DNA of 64,000 bases from Roseateles sp. Its GTDB lineage: Bacteria; Pseudomonadota; Gammaproteobacteria; Burkholderiales; Burkholderiaceae_C. A program made the translations under genes and the position numbers. The stretch lies in assembly GCA_016790285.1 (NCBI GenBank), contig JAEUPJ010000090.1:1-64000 (forward strand), given 5' to 3'. The notes below the pieces were generated by a model. It made no database searches. It was given only the letters and a program-made list of their open reading frames with translations, and was not told where the DNA came from. Positions within the stretch are counted from its first letter, which is position 1, and each line of letters starts with the position of its first letter. Shown here in pieces: positions 36,781 through 46,021 of the stretch.

Positions 36781-37206
36781 ATGACCTTGATCCGAAACCA
36801 CCGATGTCGTGCCGCGGTCATGGCCGTGGGCCTGCTGGCCCTGGGCAGCGTTGCCCAGGCGGCCAGCCCCAAGCCGAAGAACGTCGACCCGCTGCGCATG
36901 CAGTACGAGCGTGAACGTGCGAACTGCATGACCGGTCAGACCAGCGAGCCGCGTGACGTCTGCCTGCGCGAGGCCGCCGCGGCCTATGCCCAGGCGCGCA
37001 AGGGCCGGCTCGTGAACGCCGGCGACGGCCCGGACCAGTGGGCGGCCAATGCGCTGCGCCGCTGCCAGTCGCAGCCGCAGGAAGACCGCGAGATGTGCGA
37101 GCGCCGGGTGCGTGAGGGCGTGGTGTCGGGCAGCGTGCAAGGCGGCGGTCAGCTGACCACGCTCACCGTGCGCTCGACGGACATTCCGAAGGAACCCGGC
37201 CGCTGA
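36781..37206 (+). CDS. Small exported protein of unknown function
   Basis: 141 residues with a signal peptide (AAVMAVGLLALGSVAQAA) and at least four Cys in CMTG, VCLREA, RRCQ and EMCERR that could pair. AAGGAG before the ATG. Follows the OmpA-like gene by 35 bases and is the last member of the envelope operon. Confidence 0.85.
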   Translation: MTLIRNHRCRAAVMAVGLLALGSVAQAASPKPKNVDPLRMQYERERANCMTGQTSEPRDVCLREAAAAYAQARKGRLVNAGDGPDQWAANALRRCQSQPQEDREMCERRVREGVVSGSVQGGGQLTTLTVRSTDIPKEPGR

Positions 37207-37215
37207 GCGATCAGG

Positions 37216-37232
37216 ACGCCCTGACGGGGCGT
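37216..37232. terminator. Short inverted repeat after the envelope operon
   Basis: ACGCCC / GGGCGT forms a 6-base stem around TGACG, ten bases after the stop at 37206. There is no T run, so efficiency is doubtful; a second stem (AGCGTC / GACGCT, 37242-37261) follows. Either could end the plus-strand operon or the ffs transcript from the other side. Confidence 0.4.
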
Positions 37233-37285
37233 TCAGCCGGAAGCGTCGAAGAGAAGACGCTGAAGAAGACGGGGAGGGGGAGGGT

Positions 37286-37380
37286 GACGAGCCTTACCCC
37301 CGGCACTGGTTGCAACGCTTAGGGCTGCTTGGTTCCCCACCTGACCCGGTTGGGCGCGCTTCCATGCGGGGAGGCCCGTC
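37286..37380 (-). ncRNA. ffs: Signal recognition particle 4.5S RNA
   Basis: On the minus strand the 5' and 3' ends, GACGGGCCT and AGGCTCGTC, pair over nine bases. The interior has the SRP domain IV signature: CCGGGTCAGGTGGGGAACCA followed by AGCAGCC, and GTGCCGGGGG on the other side. The length of 95 bases is standard for a small bacterial SRP RNA. Confidence 0.9.
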
Positions 37381-37390
37381 ACCGACGATT

Positions 37391-37777
37391 CTAACCCGGC
37401 AGGAGCTGCCGGTTGATCGAAAGGTCCATCGCGAGCGCCAGCAGGGCCAGTGCGGTGAGATAGCCCAGCAGGTGCAGGCGCGCCTGGCTCATCGCCCAGT
37501 GGCCGCAGACCGCGTAGCCGATGAGGGCGACGAGCTTCACGCCCAGCCACCAGTCCCGCACGGGGTTGTAGCCGATGGAGCCCCACAGGCTCAGCCCCGT
37601 GACGACGAGGCAGGCGTTCACGCCGAACACCAGCACCATCAGACGCGCGTCCTTGGCGATGTTCTGCAGAGTCGGCGTGCCGAACTGGAACAGCAGGCCG
37701 CGCGTGAAGAACAGCCCCACGCTGCACCAGGCCAGCAGCACGTGCCACTGGATCATCTGCGAGTAGTACCACGTCAT
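37391..37777 (-). CDS. SirB2-family membrane protein
   Basis: 128 residues, four membrane segments (WHVLLAWCSVGLFFTRG; LMVLVFGVNACLVVTG; WWLGVKLVALIGYAVCG; LLGYLTALALLALAM). SirB2 proteins occur across proteobacteria with no fixed function. Start at 37777, 16 bases after the PurM-like gene; the longer frame to 37933 would overlap that gene. It reads into ffs, 10 bases downstream. Confidence 0.9.
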   Translation of the reverse strand: MTWYYSQMIQWHVLLAWCSVGLFFTRGLLFQFGTPTLQNIAKDARLMVLVFGVNACLVVTGLSLWGSIGYNPVRDWWLGVKLVALIGYAVCGHWAMSQARLHLLGYLTALALLALAMDLSINRQLLPG

Positions 37778-37793
37778 GGCGCGGCGCGCGGGC

Positions 37794-38906
37794 TCAGCGC
37801 AGGTGCAGGTCGTCTTCGCTGAAGCGGATGGACAGCGGCTCGATGAGCAGCTGCTTCTCGCCCGCCTCGACCGTGCCCGCGACCCAGGCGGCGATGCCGC
37901 AGTCGCGCGCGACCTGCGCCGTGCGCGCGGCATCTGCCGCCTTCACGAAGATCGCGAAACCGGCGCCCATGTTGAGCGTGGAGTAGGCCTCGCGGTCGTC
38001 CTGGCCGGCCTGCTTCTGGATGAAGTCGAGCACGGCCGTCTTGGGCGGCACGGTGTGGATGCGGTAGGTCAGGGCCGACGGGTGACGCAGCAGCTTGCGC
38101 CAGCCGTGCCCGGTGATGTTGGCGCAGTAGTGCGGCGCGATGCCGGCCTTCCACAGCGCTTCGGTGACGGGCGAGTACAGGGCCGTCGGCGCGAGCAGGG
38201 CTTCGCCGTAGGTGAGGCCGGGCTCGATCTCGGTCAGGTAGCCCTGCGGCAGCCGCTCGGCGAGCTTGCGCGCCAGGCTCAGGCCGTTGGCGTGGATGCC
38301 GCTGGAGGCCAGCAGCACGATGGCGTCGCCGGGGCCGAGCTTGTCGCCCACCGACAGGCGCTCCTTCGGGTTGATGAGGCCTGTGCAGGAGGCGGCCAGG
38401 TCGATGCGGCCGTCTTCCACGATGCCGGCAAGTGCAGGCGTCTCGCCACCGCCCCAGGCGACCTGGCAGGTGTCGCAGGCGGCCTTCCAGCCGGCCACGA
38501 GCGCCTGGGCGCGCTGCGCGTCGCCGAACCAGTCGCTGCCGCCGGCTGCCCAGTAGGCCTGCACGACCAGCGGCGTGGCGCCGACCGTGATCAGGTCGTT
38601 GACCGCCATGGCGATGGTGTCCTGCGCGATCCCGGCGAAATAGCTCTTGCCGGTCAGCCTGGCCATCTCGTCGGCAACCAGCGTCTTGGTGCCCAGGCAC
38701 TCGACGATGGAGGCGACATAGAAGGGGCCCACGTCCACGACATAGGCCGATTCGCCCCGCGAGGCCTTGACCTCGCTGAAGCCGTGGCCGGCAAGGTGGG
38801 AGGCGGTGGCGGCGGCGGCGCGCTGGGCGGTGACCTTTAGGGGGTCGATCAGGTCGTAGTTGACGCCGGCTTGGTCGTAGGTGAGGGGGGCAGCGGGGGA
38901 GGTCAT
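37794..38906 (-). CDS. AIR synthase-related (PurM-like) protein
   Basis: 370 residues of the PurM/AIR synthase fold. Recognisable parts: CLGTKTLVADEM, DTIAMAVNDLITVGATPL, ASSGIHANGLSLARKL and TLNMGAGFAIFV. It differs from standard PurM (for example there is no VSGTDGVGTKL or GGETAEMPGMY; the place reads VAWGGGETPALAGIV), so it is better called an AIR synthase-related protein; whether it makes 5-aminoimidazole ribotide is not settled. The initiator lies at 38906, divergent from the beta-propeller-like gene at 38970. Confidence 0.85.
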   Translation of the reverse strand: MTSPAAPLTYDQAGVNYDLIDPLKVTAQRAAAATASHLAGHGFSEVKASRGESAYVVDVGPFYVASIVECLGTKTLVADEMARLTGKSYFAGIAQDTIAMAVNDLITVGATPLVVQAYWAAGGSDWFGDAQRAQALVAGWKAACDTCQVAWGGGETPALAGIVEDGRIDLAASCTGLINPKERLSVGDKLGPGDAIVLLASSGIHANGLSLARKLAERLPQGYLTEIEPGLTYGEALLAPTALYSPVTEALWKAGIAPHYCANITGHGWRKLLRHPSALTYRIHTVPPKTAVLDFIQKQAGQDDREAYSTLNMGAGFAIFVKAADAARTAQVARDCGIAAWVAGTVEAGEKQLLIEPLSIRFSEDDLHLR

Positions 38907-38969
38907 CCCTCAATTATCGGTGGGCGACGCGCGGCTACCATCCGGCGCCTGTCCGAGGGAGAAAAACTC

Positions 38970-40139
38970 ATGCCCAGTCTGGTCATCGCCAACGGAGAAC
39001 TCTGGCTTCACGCCGAGGGCGCTGCGCCGCTGCAGATCACGTCGGCGTTCGCTCGCGAGGTCATCGAGCGGGACGAGCGCAGTCGTCGCAGCTCGTCCTG
39101 GAAGCACGCCCCGCGCGAGCAGCAGACCGGCGTCATCCCCAGCCATTCGCTGTGGGGCAGCCAGGCGGGCGGCATCACGGCGCCGCCAAAGTTCCTGCAC
39201 GCCTGCTTCGGCCCCGATACGCAAACGGTCTACTACGTGCAGCGCGTGGGCGAAGCCGTGGGCCTGTTTTGCCTGCACCTGGCCGAGCAGCGCGAGGTGC
39301 GCCTCTTCCACAAGGCCAAGATCGACATCCGCGGCCTGGCCTACCACCCGGGGCAGCGGCACCTGATCCTGGGCGTCGGCCACGAGGACGGCACGGCCCA
39401 GATCGAGGTCTACGACGAAGAAGGCACGCTCAAGGGCGCGGTCACGGGGGGCGACAGCATCGATGCCGCGCCTTCCATCGTGCCGGGAGGGCATGCGACG
39501 CTGCTGTTCCAGAGCAGCGGGGTGGCGCGGCACGCGGAGCGCGGCTTCGTCACGGCCGTGGCCCACGCGACGCTGTGCCGCCTGGACTACCGCAGTGGCA
39601 ACCTGGAGGTGCTGGCGGACGACGCCCGCTTCGACTTCCTGGCGCCGCGGCTGGACGCGACCGGCGCGCTCTACGCCATCCGCCGCCCGATCGAGAAACC
39701 CGCTGGCGAGCGCGCGGGCGGCGCGCTGATGGACACGCTGCTGTTCCCGGTGCGGCTGATCAAGGCGGTGTTCGGCTTCCTGAACGTGTTCTCGATGATC
39801 TACGGCAAGGAGCCGCTGCGCTCCAGCGGCGGCCCGCGCACGCCCGAGCTGGACCAGGACGTCGGCAAGATCTGGCTGCAGGGGCGGCTGATCGACCTGC
39901 AGCGCGTGCGCGACGACCCGCAGTACGCCGGCAAGCTGGTGCCGGCCTCCTGGGAGCTGGTGCGCCGCCGCGGACAGGGCGACTGGGAGGTCCTGGCGCG
40001 TCACGTGCTGAGCTTCGACCTGGGCGCCGACGGCACCCTCGCGTACACGAATGGCAAGGAAGTGCTGGTGCAGCGCGGCGACGCCGCACCGGCCCGCCTG
40101 GTGCAGCATGACCTCATCGAGGCGGTCAGCGTCGGCTGA
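38970..40139 (+). CDS. Hypothetical protein with beta-propeller-like repeats
   Basis: 389 residues, soluble, with no signal peptide. The middle part has repeated aromatic/acidic strands (VYYVQRVGEAVGLFCLHL, LAYHPGQRHLILGVGHED, PSIVPGGHATLLFQSSG) like WD40/PD40 blades. A hydrophobic stretch around residues 260-280 (LLFPVRLIKAVFGFLNVFSM) may touch a membrane. GAGGGAG precedes the ATG at 38970. Function unknown; next to dnaX only by position. Confidence 0.8.
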   Translation: MPSLVIANGELWLHAEGAAPLQITSAFAREVIERDERSRRSSSWKHAPREQQTGVIPSHSLWGSQAGGITAPPKFLHACFGPDTQTVYYVQRVGEAVGLFCLHLAEQREVRLFHKAKIDIRGLAYHPGQRHLILGVGHEDGTAQIEVYDEEGTLKGAVTGGDSIDAAPSIVPGGHATLLFQSSGVARHAERGFVTAVAHATLCRLDYRSGNLEVLADDARFDFLAPRLDATGALYAIRRPIEKPAGERAGGALMDTLLFPVRLIKAVFGFLNVFSMIYGKEPLRSSGGPRTPELDQDVGKIWLQGRLIDLQRVRDDPQYAGKLVPASWELVRRRGQGDWEVLARHVLSFDLGADGTLAYTNGKEVLVQRGDAAPARLVQHDLIEAVSVG

Positions 40140-40179
40140 GCTTTCCGGCCTGCGCGCCGACCCTCCCTAAAATGCCTCC

Positions 40180-42102
40180 ATGAGCTATCAGGTCCTGGCC
40201 CGCAAATACCGTCCGCAGAGTTTCGAGCAGCTCGTCGGCCAGGAGCACGTCGTGCAGGCGCTGGCGAACGCGTTGACGCAGGGCCGGCTGCACCATGCCT
40301 ACCTGTTCACGGGCACCCGCGGCGTCGGCAAGACGACGGTCTCGCGCATCCTCGCCAAGAGCCTGAACTGCACCGGCGCGGACGGCCAGGGCGGCATCAC
40401 CGCGCAGCCCTGCGGCGTGTGCGCGGCCTGCCGGGACATCGATTCGGGCCGTTTCGTCGATTACGTGGAGCTGGACGCGGCGTCCAACCGCGGCGTCGAG
40501 GAGATCTCGCAGCTGCTCGACCAGGCCGTCTACAAGCCGGTGGTGGGGCGCTTCAAGGTCTACATGATCGACGAAGTGCACATGCTCTCGAACACCGCGT
40601 TCAACGCGATGCTCAAGACGCTGGAGGAGCCGCCGGAGTACCTCAAGTTCGTGCTCGCCACGACCGACCCGCAGAAGGTGCCCGTGACGGTGCTGTCGCG
40701 CTGCCTGCAGTTCAACCTGCGCCCCATGGCCGCGGCGGACGTGCAGATGCACCTGGGCAACGTGCTGGGCGCCGAGAACGTGCCGGCCGAGCCCGGCGCG
40801 CTGCGGCTGCTGTCGCGCGCGGCGCGCGGGTCGATGCGCGATGCCCTCTCGCTGACCGACCAGGCCATCGCCTTCGGCGCCGGCCAGCTGAGCGAGGCTG
40901 GCGTGCGCCAGATGCTCGGCAGCGTGGACCGCGGGCATGTCGTGGCCATCGTCGATGCGCTGGCTGCCGCCAGCGGCGAAGCCGTGGTAGCCCAGGCCGA
41001 TGCGCTGCGCGGCGCGGGCCTGTCGGCCGCCGGCACGCTGGAAGACCTGGCCACGCTGTTCCAGCAGATGGCCCTGGCCCAGGCGGCTCCGGCGGCGCTG
41101 GACGATGCCGACGCCGAGACGGCGGAGATCCGCCGCCTGGCGGCCGCGCTGCCGGCTGACGAGATCCAGCTGATGTACAGCATGGCCCTGCACGGCCGCG
41201 CCGAGCTGCACCTGGCGCCGGACGAATACGCCGGCCTCCTGATGGTGCTGCTGCGCATGCTGGCGTTCCGGCCCGCAGGCACCCAGCCCAAGCCGGTGAA
41301 GGCGGCGGCCCTGGTGCGCCCGACTGCGGTTGCCAAGGCGGCGGTGGCGGTGCCGTTGCCCAGGGTGGCGGCGCCGGCGCAGCCACCGGCTGCGGTGGTG
41401 GCACCCGTTCCTGTGGCGGCGCCTGTGGCTGCACCTGTGCCCACCACTGCACCCGCTCCGGTTGCCGTCGCGCTTCCAGCGCCAACCCCGGCCCCCGCCC
41501 CGGCCGCAGAACCCGCGGCCCCCAGGCTCAGCGACCGCCTGCGCCCGCGGCCGGTCGAGCCCCAGGCCGAGTCCGACGAGGACGACACGATGGCCTTCGA
41601 CGGCGCGCCGCCCGACGACGCGCCACCGCCCTGGATGGACGCCGACGACACGCCGCCGTCCCCGACCAACTCCCCGTTCGTCGAGCCCGAGGCCCCGCGC
41701 CGCGTCGCGCTGCGCGAGACGGCGCAAGGGGCGCAGTGGGCTGAGCGCATCGCCGGCGTCTCGCTCGTGGGCATGACGGGCGAGCTGGCTCGCCAGGCCC
41801 AGGCCCTGGGTTGCAGCACGGTGGAGGGCCGCGAGGTCTGGACGCTGCGCGTCGAGCGCGAGTCGCTGCGCGCGCCCGCGCTGGTGGCCAAGCTGGAAGC
41901 GGCTCTCAATGCCAAACTGGTGATCGAGGCTGGCGTGGCCGAAGACTCCATCGCGCTGCGCAACATCGCCCGCGCCCAGGCCCAGCAACTGGCCGCCGAA
42001 GAGCTCGCCGCGCAGCACCCGATGACGCGCACGCTGCTCTCCCAATTCCCGTCGGCACGCATCCTGCCCGGTTCGGTGCAGCCGCTGACACCCACACCCT
42101 GA
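40180..42102 (+). CDS. dnaX: DNA polymerase III subunit gamma/tau
   Basis: Clamp-loader ATPase. 640 residues. Walker [11 protein letters not shown], Zn-binding CTG...CGVCAAC, DEVHMLS Walker B region and [15 protein letters not shown] sensor 2. Then an Ala/Pro/Val-rich linker (about 370-450) and a tau-type C terminus. No clear AAAAAAG slippery site was seen, so gamma may not be made by frameshift here. Operon dnaX-ybaB-recR. Confidence 0.98.
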   Translation: MSYQVLARKYRPQSFEQLVGQEHVVQALANALTQGRLHHAYLFTGTRGVGKTTVSRILAKSLNCTGADGQGGITAQPCGVCAACRDIDSGRFVDYVELDAASNRGVEEISQLLDQAVYKPVVGRFKVYMIDEVHMLSNTAFNAMLKTLEEPPEYLKFVLATTDPQKVPVTVLSRCLQFNLRPMAAADVQMHLGNVLGAENVPAEPGALRLLSRAARGSMRDALSLTDQAIAFGAGQLSEAGVRQMLGSVDRGHVVAIVDALAAASGEAVVAQADALRGAGLSAAGTLEDLATLFQQMALAQAAPAALDDADAETAEIRRLAAALPADEIQLMYSMALHGRAELHLAPDEYAGLLMVLLRMLAFRPAGTQPKPVKAAALVRPTAVAKAAVAVPLPRVAAPAQPPAAVVAPVPVAAPVAAPVPTTAPAPVAVALPAPTPAPAPAAEPAAPRLSDRLRPRPVEPQAESDEDDTMAFDGAPPDDAPPPWMDADDTPPSPTNSPFVEPEAPRRVALRETAQGAQWAERIAGVSLVGMTGELARQAQALGCSTVEGREVWTLRVERESLRAPALVAKLEAALNAKLVIEAGVAEDSIALRNIARAQAQQLAAEELAAQHPMTRTLLSQFPSARILPGSVQPLTPTP

Positions 42103-42116
42103 CCAAGGACAAGACC

Positions 42117-42443
42117 ATGATGAAAGGCCAACTCGCCGGCTTGATGAAGCAAGCCCAGGCGATGCAGGACAACCTCAAGAAGGCGCAGGAAGAGCTCGCC
42201 AACATCGAAGTCGAGGGCCAGAGCGGCGCCGGCCTCGTGAAGGTCGTCATGACCTGCAAGTACGAAGTCCGCCGCATCACCATCGACCCCAGCCTGCTGG
42301 CCGACGACAAGGACATGCTGGAAGACCTGGTGGCCGCCGCCTTCAACGACGGCGTGCGCCGCGCGGAAGCGACGAGCGCCGAGAAGATGGGCAAGCTGAC
42401 GGCCGGCATGCCGCTGCCCCCCGGCATGAAGTTTCCGTTTTGA
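42117..42443 (+). CDS. ybaB: Nucleoid-associated protein YbaB/EbfC family
   Basis: 108 residues: [29 protein letters not shown] and [22 protein letters not shown]-binding dimer, nearly always with dnaX and recR. AAGGAC precedes the first ATG at 42117, 14 bases after the dnaX stop. Confidence 0.96.
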   Translation: MMKGQLAGLMKQAQAMQDNLKKAQEELANIEVEGQSGAGLVKVVMTCKYEVRRITIDPSLLADDKDMLEDLVAAAFNDGVRRAEATSAEKMGKLTAGMPLPPGMKFPF

Positions 42444-42477
42444 CCGGTCGGGTCTTGAGCCACCAGCCAACCAGAAC

Positions 42478-42552
42478 AAAGCCACCGAGGCACAGAGACA
42501 CAGAGGCCGTGCGCGTTGGTCGGTCTCTCTATGACTCTGTGCCTCTGTGGCT
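42478..42552. repeat. Inverted repeat between ybaB and recR
   Basis: Arms AGCCACCGAGGCACAGAG (42480-42497) and CTCTGTGCCTCTGTGGCT (42535-42552) match at 17 of 18 bases around a 37-base loop. The CACAGAG-type motif recurs between the arms. This sequence type is a dispersed palindromic repeat in many environmental bacteria (recall). It interrupts the otherwise tight ybaB-recR spacing and ends 27 bases before the recR ATG. Confidence 0.8.
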
Positions 42553-42579
42553 GTGTTGCTCGATGCATCGGGCGACGCC

Positions 42580-43167
42580 ATGCCGTTGAACGCACTTGAC
42601 TCCCTGATCGAGGCGCTCAGGCGCCTGCCCGGCGTGGGCCAGAAGTCGGCGCAGCGCATGGCCTACCATCTGCTGCAGCACGACCGCCCGGCCATGAGCC
42701 GCCTGGCGGAGTCGCTGACGGCGGCGGGCGAGCGCATCAAGCACTGCCAGCGCTGCCACACCTTCAGCGAGACGGCGCTGTGCAGTGTCTGCGCCGACCC
42801 CGAGCGCGACGCGCGTCTGCTGTGCGTCGTCGAGACGCCGGCGGACCAGGCGGCGCTGGAGCGCACGGGCTCCTACCGCGGCTACTACTTCGTGCTGCTG
42901 GGGCGTCTGTCGCCGCTGGACGGCGTGGGCACGCGCGAGATCGGTGCGGCCGAGCTGCTGGCGCGCGCGGCGCAGGCCGGCGTGGAGGAGGTGATCCTCG
43001 CCACCAGCTTCACCGCCGAGGGCGAGGCCACGGCCCACGTGCTGGCCGAGGCACTGCGCACGCGTGGCATCAAGTCCACGCGGCTGGCGCGCGGCGTGCC
43101 GGTGGGCAGCGAGCTGGAGTACGTGGACCTGGGCACCATCGCCCACGCCCTCACCGACCGACGCTGA
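42580..43167 (+). CDS. recR: Recombination mediator RecR
   Basis: Loads RecA with RecFO at gaps. 195 residues: HhH region ([24 protein letters not shown]), a Cys4 zinc finger ([16 protein letters not shown]), and a TOPRIM core ([33 protein letters not shown] in pieces). Start ATG at 42580; a GTG at 42547 inside the repeat arm is an upstream alternative without a clear ribosome binding site. Confidence 0.97.
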   Translation: MPLNALDSLIEALRRLPGVGQKSAQRMAYHLLQHDRPAMSRLAESLTAAGERIKHCQRCHTFSETALCSVCADPERDARLLCVVETPADQAALERTGSYRGYYFVLLGRLSPLDGVGTREIGAAELLARAAQAGVEEVILATSFTAEGEATAHVLAEALRTRGIKSTRLARGVPVGSELEYVDLGTIAHALTDRR

Positions 43168-43206
43168 CCGACTCTCATCGACCCTGACCGACGTTCGAGG
43201 ACGCCC

Positions 43207-43599
43207 ATGACCATCGCCCAACTCTGCCTGCTCGTCGCCTGCCTGCTGCCCATCGGTTGTGCGGGGCTCGCCAAGTCCAAGGGTTTCGGCAAACGCCGTC
43301 GTGACGGTGGCTTCGACAACCACCAGCCGCGGGAGTGGCTGGCGAGCCTGCAGGGCTGGCAGGCCCGTGCGAACGCCGCTCAGGCCAACAGCTGGGAGGC
43401 GCTGCCGATGTTCGCCGCGGGCCTGTTCGTGGCCTACCAGCATCAGGCCGCGCAGGCGACGGTGGACGCGCTGGCGCTGGGCTTCATTGCCGCGCGCCTG
43501 GTGTTCATCGGCCTGTACGTGGCCGACAAGGCGAGCCTGCGCTCGCTGGTGTGGACGGCCGGCGTGGCCGCCTGCGTGGCGCTCTTCTTCGTGCGCTGA
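43207..43599 (+). CDS. MAPEG family membrane protein
   Basis: 130 residues with four hydrophobic segments; the central NAAQANSWEALPMFAAGLFVAYQ region is typical of MAPEG proteins, which include microsomal glutathione S-transferases. It is 39 bases after recR but functionally unrelated. Convergent with mltD (7-base gap). Confidence 0.88.
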   Translation: MTIAQLCLLVACLLPIGCAGLAKSKGFGKRRRDGGFDNHQPREWLASLQGWQARANAAQANSWEALPMFAAGLFVAYQHQAAQATVDALALGFIAARLVFIGLYVADKASLRSLVWTAGVAACVALFFVR

Positions 43600-43605
43600 G
43601 CCCGC

Positions 43606-45213
43606 TCAAGGGGCCGCTGAGGCCACCACGTTGCCCCGGCCCTTGCCGCCGCTGGCCTTGGCCACGCTGCGGTTGGCGGGCTTGGCTGCCGCCGTACGCG
43701 TGGGCGCCTTGGCGCGCGTGGCGGCACGCTTGGCCGGTGCCGGCGTGGCCGCCTTGGCCATGACGGGCGGCGCAGCGCTGTACACCACGATGGCCTGGCC
43801 CGGCTTGAAGCGGGCGCCGCTGGCGAGCTTGTTCCACTGCGCCACCTGCTCGGCCTTGACCTTGTAGCGCGCGGCGATGCTGGCCACGGTGTCGGCCTTG
43901 CCGGCCTTGAGCGTGATCCTGCGCAGCGGCGGCGCGTCGGGCGCGAGGTTCAGCGATGCGGTGTCGGCCAGCCGCTCGGACACGTCGTCATGCACATGCT
44001 CGCCGCGCGGCACCAGCAGCGTGGAGCCGGCCTTGACGAGCATCTTGGGCGGGATCTTGTTGACCTCGCGCAGCAGGCTCTCGGGCATGCCGGCGCGCTT
44101 GGCGGCCTCGGACGGGCTCATCGTCTTGGGCACGACCCACGCCGTCCAGCTCGCCATGGGGCCGCTGTGCCGCGCCAGGTTCTCGGCAAAGGCGCTGGCC
44201 TGGTCGTAGGGCAGCAGCACCTGCGGCGTGGCCGCGGCCAGGATGACTGGCTTGTTCATCTGCGGGTTGAACTGCTGGAAGGTCTCCAGCGTGATGCCGG
44301 CGAGCTGCGCGGCCAGGGCGACGTCGATGTCGCGCTCGACCTTCACGCTCAGGAAATACGGGTGGTTGGCCACGACGGGCAGGGCCAGTGCATAGCGGTC
44401 CGGCGCGAAGACGATGTTCTTCACGGCCTGCAGCTTGGGCACGTAGTAGCGCGTCTCGTCGGGCATCTTGAGGCTGGCGTAGTCGGTCGGCAGGCCCAGG
44501 CGCTGGTTGCGCGCGATGGCCTTCTGCACGTTGCCCTGGCCCCAGTTGTAGGCGGCCAGCGCCAGATGCCAGTCGCCGAACTGCTTGTACAGCCGCCCGA
44601 GGTAGTCGAGGGCTGCGCGGGTGGAAGCGAGCACGTCGCGGCGGTCGTCGCGGAAGATGTTCTGCTTGAGGTCGAAGTCGCGGCCCGTGGCGGGCATGAA
44701 CTGCCACATGCCGGTGGCCTTGGCCGACGACACGGCATGCGTCACGAAGGCGCTCTCGACGAAGGGCAGCAGGGCCAGCTCGGTGGGCATGCCGCGCTTC
44801 TCGACCTCCTCGACGATGTGGAAGAGATAGCGGCTGCCGCGGGTGGTCATGCGCTCGACGTAGTCGGGCCGCGCGCTGTACCAGGCTTCGGCCTTGCGCA
44901 CCCAGTCGTCGTCCAGGTCCTGCAGCTGGAAGCCCTTGCGCACGCGCGCCCAGAGGTCGGCGTTCACGTCCGGCGCGTTGAGGTCGATCTTCTCGCCGGG
45001 GCGCAGGTTGTCTTCCAGCAGGTCCGCGGCCATGGTGCGGACTTGCGGCGCAGCGGCGGGCACGACGGGGGCCGGTGCGACTTCGCTCGCGGGCGCCGCT
45101 TCCGGGGCGGGCGCGGCCTGCTCGACGGGCGGGGCGGTGGTGGCGCAGGCGCTCAGCAGCAAGGCCAGCGCCAGGGGGGTGAGTCGCAGGGGCAGTCGGG
45201 GATTGAGTTTCAT
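43606..45213 (-). CDS. mltD: Membrane-bound lytic murein transglycosylase, MltD type
   Basis: 535 residues. Lipobox LLLSACA, SLT domain (catalytic Glu in LLPFVESAF, then SSAKATGMWQFMPATGRDF and LALAAYNWGQGNVQ), then LysM-type repeats at about 355-415 and 440-490 (DTVASIAARYKVKAEQVAQWN). Cleaves peptidoglycan glycan strands in the periplasm. Its ATG overlaps the gloB stop codon (ATGA). Confidence 0.95.
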   Translation of the reverse strand: MKLNPRLPLRLTPLALALLLSACATTAPPVEQAAPAPEAAPASEVAPAPVVPAAAPQVRTMAADLLEDNLRPGEKIDLNAPDVNADLWARVRKGFQLQDLDDDWVRKAEAWYSARPDYVERMTTRGSRYLFHIVEEVEKRGMPTELALLPFVESAFVTHAVSSAKATGMWQFMPATGRDFDLKQNIFRDDRRDVLASTRAALDYLGRLYKQFGDWHLALAAYNWGQGNVQKAIARNQRLGLPTDYASLKMPDETRYYVPKLQAVKNIVFAPDRYALALPVVANHPYFLSVKVERDIDVALAAQLAGITLETFQQFNPQMNKPVILAAATPQVLLPYDQASAFAENLARHSGPMASWTAWVVPKTMSPSEAAKRAGMPESLLREVNKIPPKMLVKAGSTLLVPRGEHVHDDVSERLADTASLNLAPDAPPLRRITLKAGKADTVASIAARYKVKAEQVAQWNKLASGARFKPGQAIVVYSAAPPVMAKAATPAPAKRAATRAKAPTRTAAAKPANRSVAKASGGKGRGNVVASAAP

Positions 45214-45995
45214 CGGAATCCGTTCTTCCATTCGCGCAGGGTGGCGAACACATCGACCGGGCTGGGCGCGGCCGGCAGCTTCAGGGGGGCATGCCGGCGG
45301 GCCGCGTCGCGCAGGGCGGGCTCGGTGCAGCGCAGGAATGGGTTGATGCGCAGCTCGGTGGCGAGCTGCGCGGGCAGGGTGGGGCGGCCGGCGGCGCGCT
45401 CGGCCTCGCACCAGGCGGTGTGGGCGGCCAGGGCGGTGTTGCCAGGGTCGACCTCGCGCGCGAAGCGCAGGTTGGACAGCGTGTACTCGTGGGCGCAGCA
45501 CACGCGCGTGGCGCCGGGCAGGGCGGCCAGCGACTGCAGCGAGGCATGCATCTGCGCGGGCGTGCCTTCGAAGAGCCGCCCGCAGCCGCCGCTGAAGAGG
45601 GTGTCACCGCAGAAGAGCAGGGGTGCGGCACCCGGCACGTCGGCGGCAAAGTAGGCGATGTGGCCGGCGGTGTGGCCCGGCACGTCCAGCACGGCCAGGC
45701 GCAGGCCGAGCAGCTCGACCACGTCGCCGCCGTGCAGGCGCTGAACCGGCTCGGGGAGTTTTTCGTGGGCGGGGCCGTAGACGGGGCCCTGCAGGCGCGG
45801 GCGCAGCGCGTTCACGCCACCGACGTGATCGCCATGGTGGTGGGTCAATAGAATGCCCGCGAGCGTCAGGCCCCGGGCATCCAGGGCCGCCAGCACCGGC
45901 GCGGCATCACCGGGGTCGACAACGATCGCCTCACGGCCGTTGTCGAGCAGCCAGAGGTAGTTGTCGTCGAATGCGGGGACAGGCGTGAGCGTCAA
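45210..45995 (-). CDS. gloB: Hydroxyacylglutathione hydrolase (glyoxalase II)
   Basis: Hydrolyses S-D-lactoylglutathione to D-lactate and glutathione. 261 residues from the TTG at 45995, which gives the usual start LTLTPVPAFDDNYLWLL; there is no in-frame ATG and a TTG at 46007 is the other choice. Metallo-beta-lactamase motif THHHGDH, DVPGHTAGH, CGDTLFSGGCGRLFEG, and the C-terminal FLRC region. Metal ligands are complete. Confidence 0.95.
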   Translation of the reverse strand: MTLTPVPAFDDNYLWLLDNGREAIVVDPGDAAPVLAALDARGLTLAGILLTHHHGDHVGGVNALRPRLQGPVYGPAHEKLPEPVQRLHGGDVVELLGLRLAVLDVPGHTAGHIAYFAADVPGAAPLLFCGDTLFSGGCGRLFEGTPAQMHASLQSLAALPGATRVCCAHEYTLSNLRFAREVDPGNTALAAHTAWCEAERAAGRPTLPAQLATELRINPFLRCTEPALRDAARRHAPLKLPAAPSPVDVFATLREWKNGFR

Positions 45996-46021
45996 ACTGA
46001 GCGTCAATGTGGCGCCAACCC

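Noticed and set aside
40180-42102. dnaX frameshift signal for gamma
   Set aside because: No A-rich slippery heptamer was seen in the expected region.
42478-42552. CRISPR or riboswitch
   Set aside because: Only one pair of arms, with no repeat-spacer series and no conserved aptamer; it fits a dispersed palindromic repeat.
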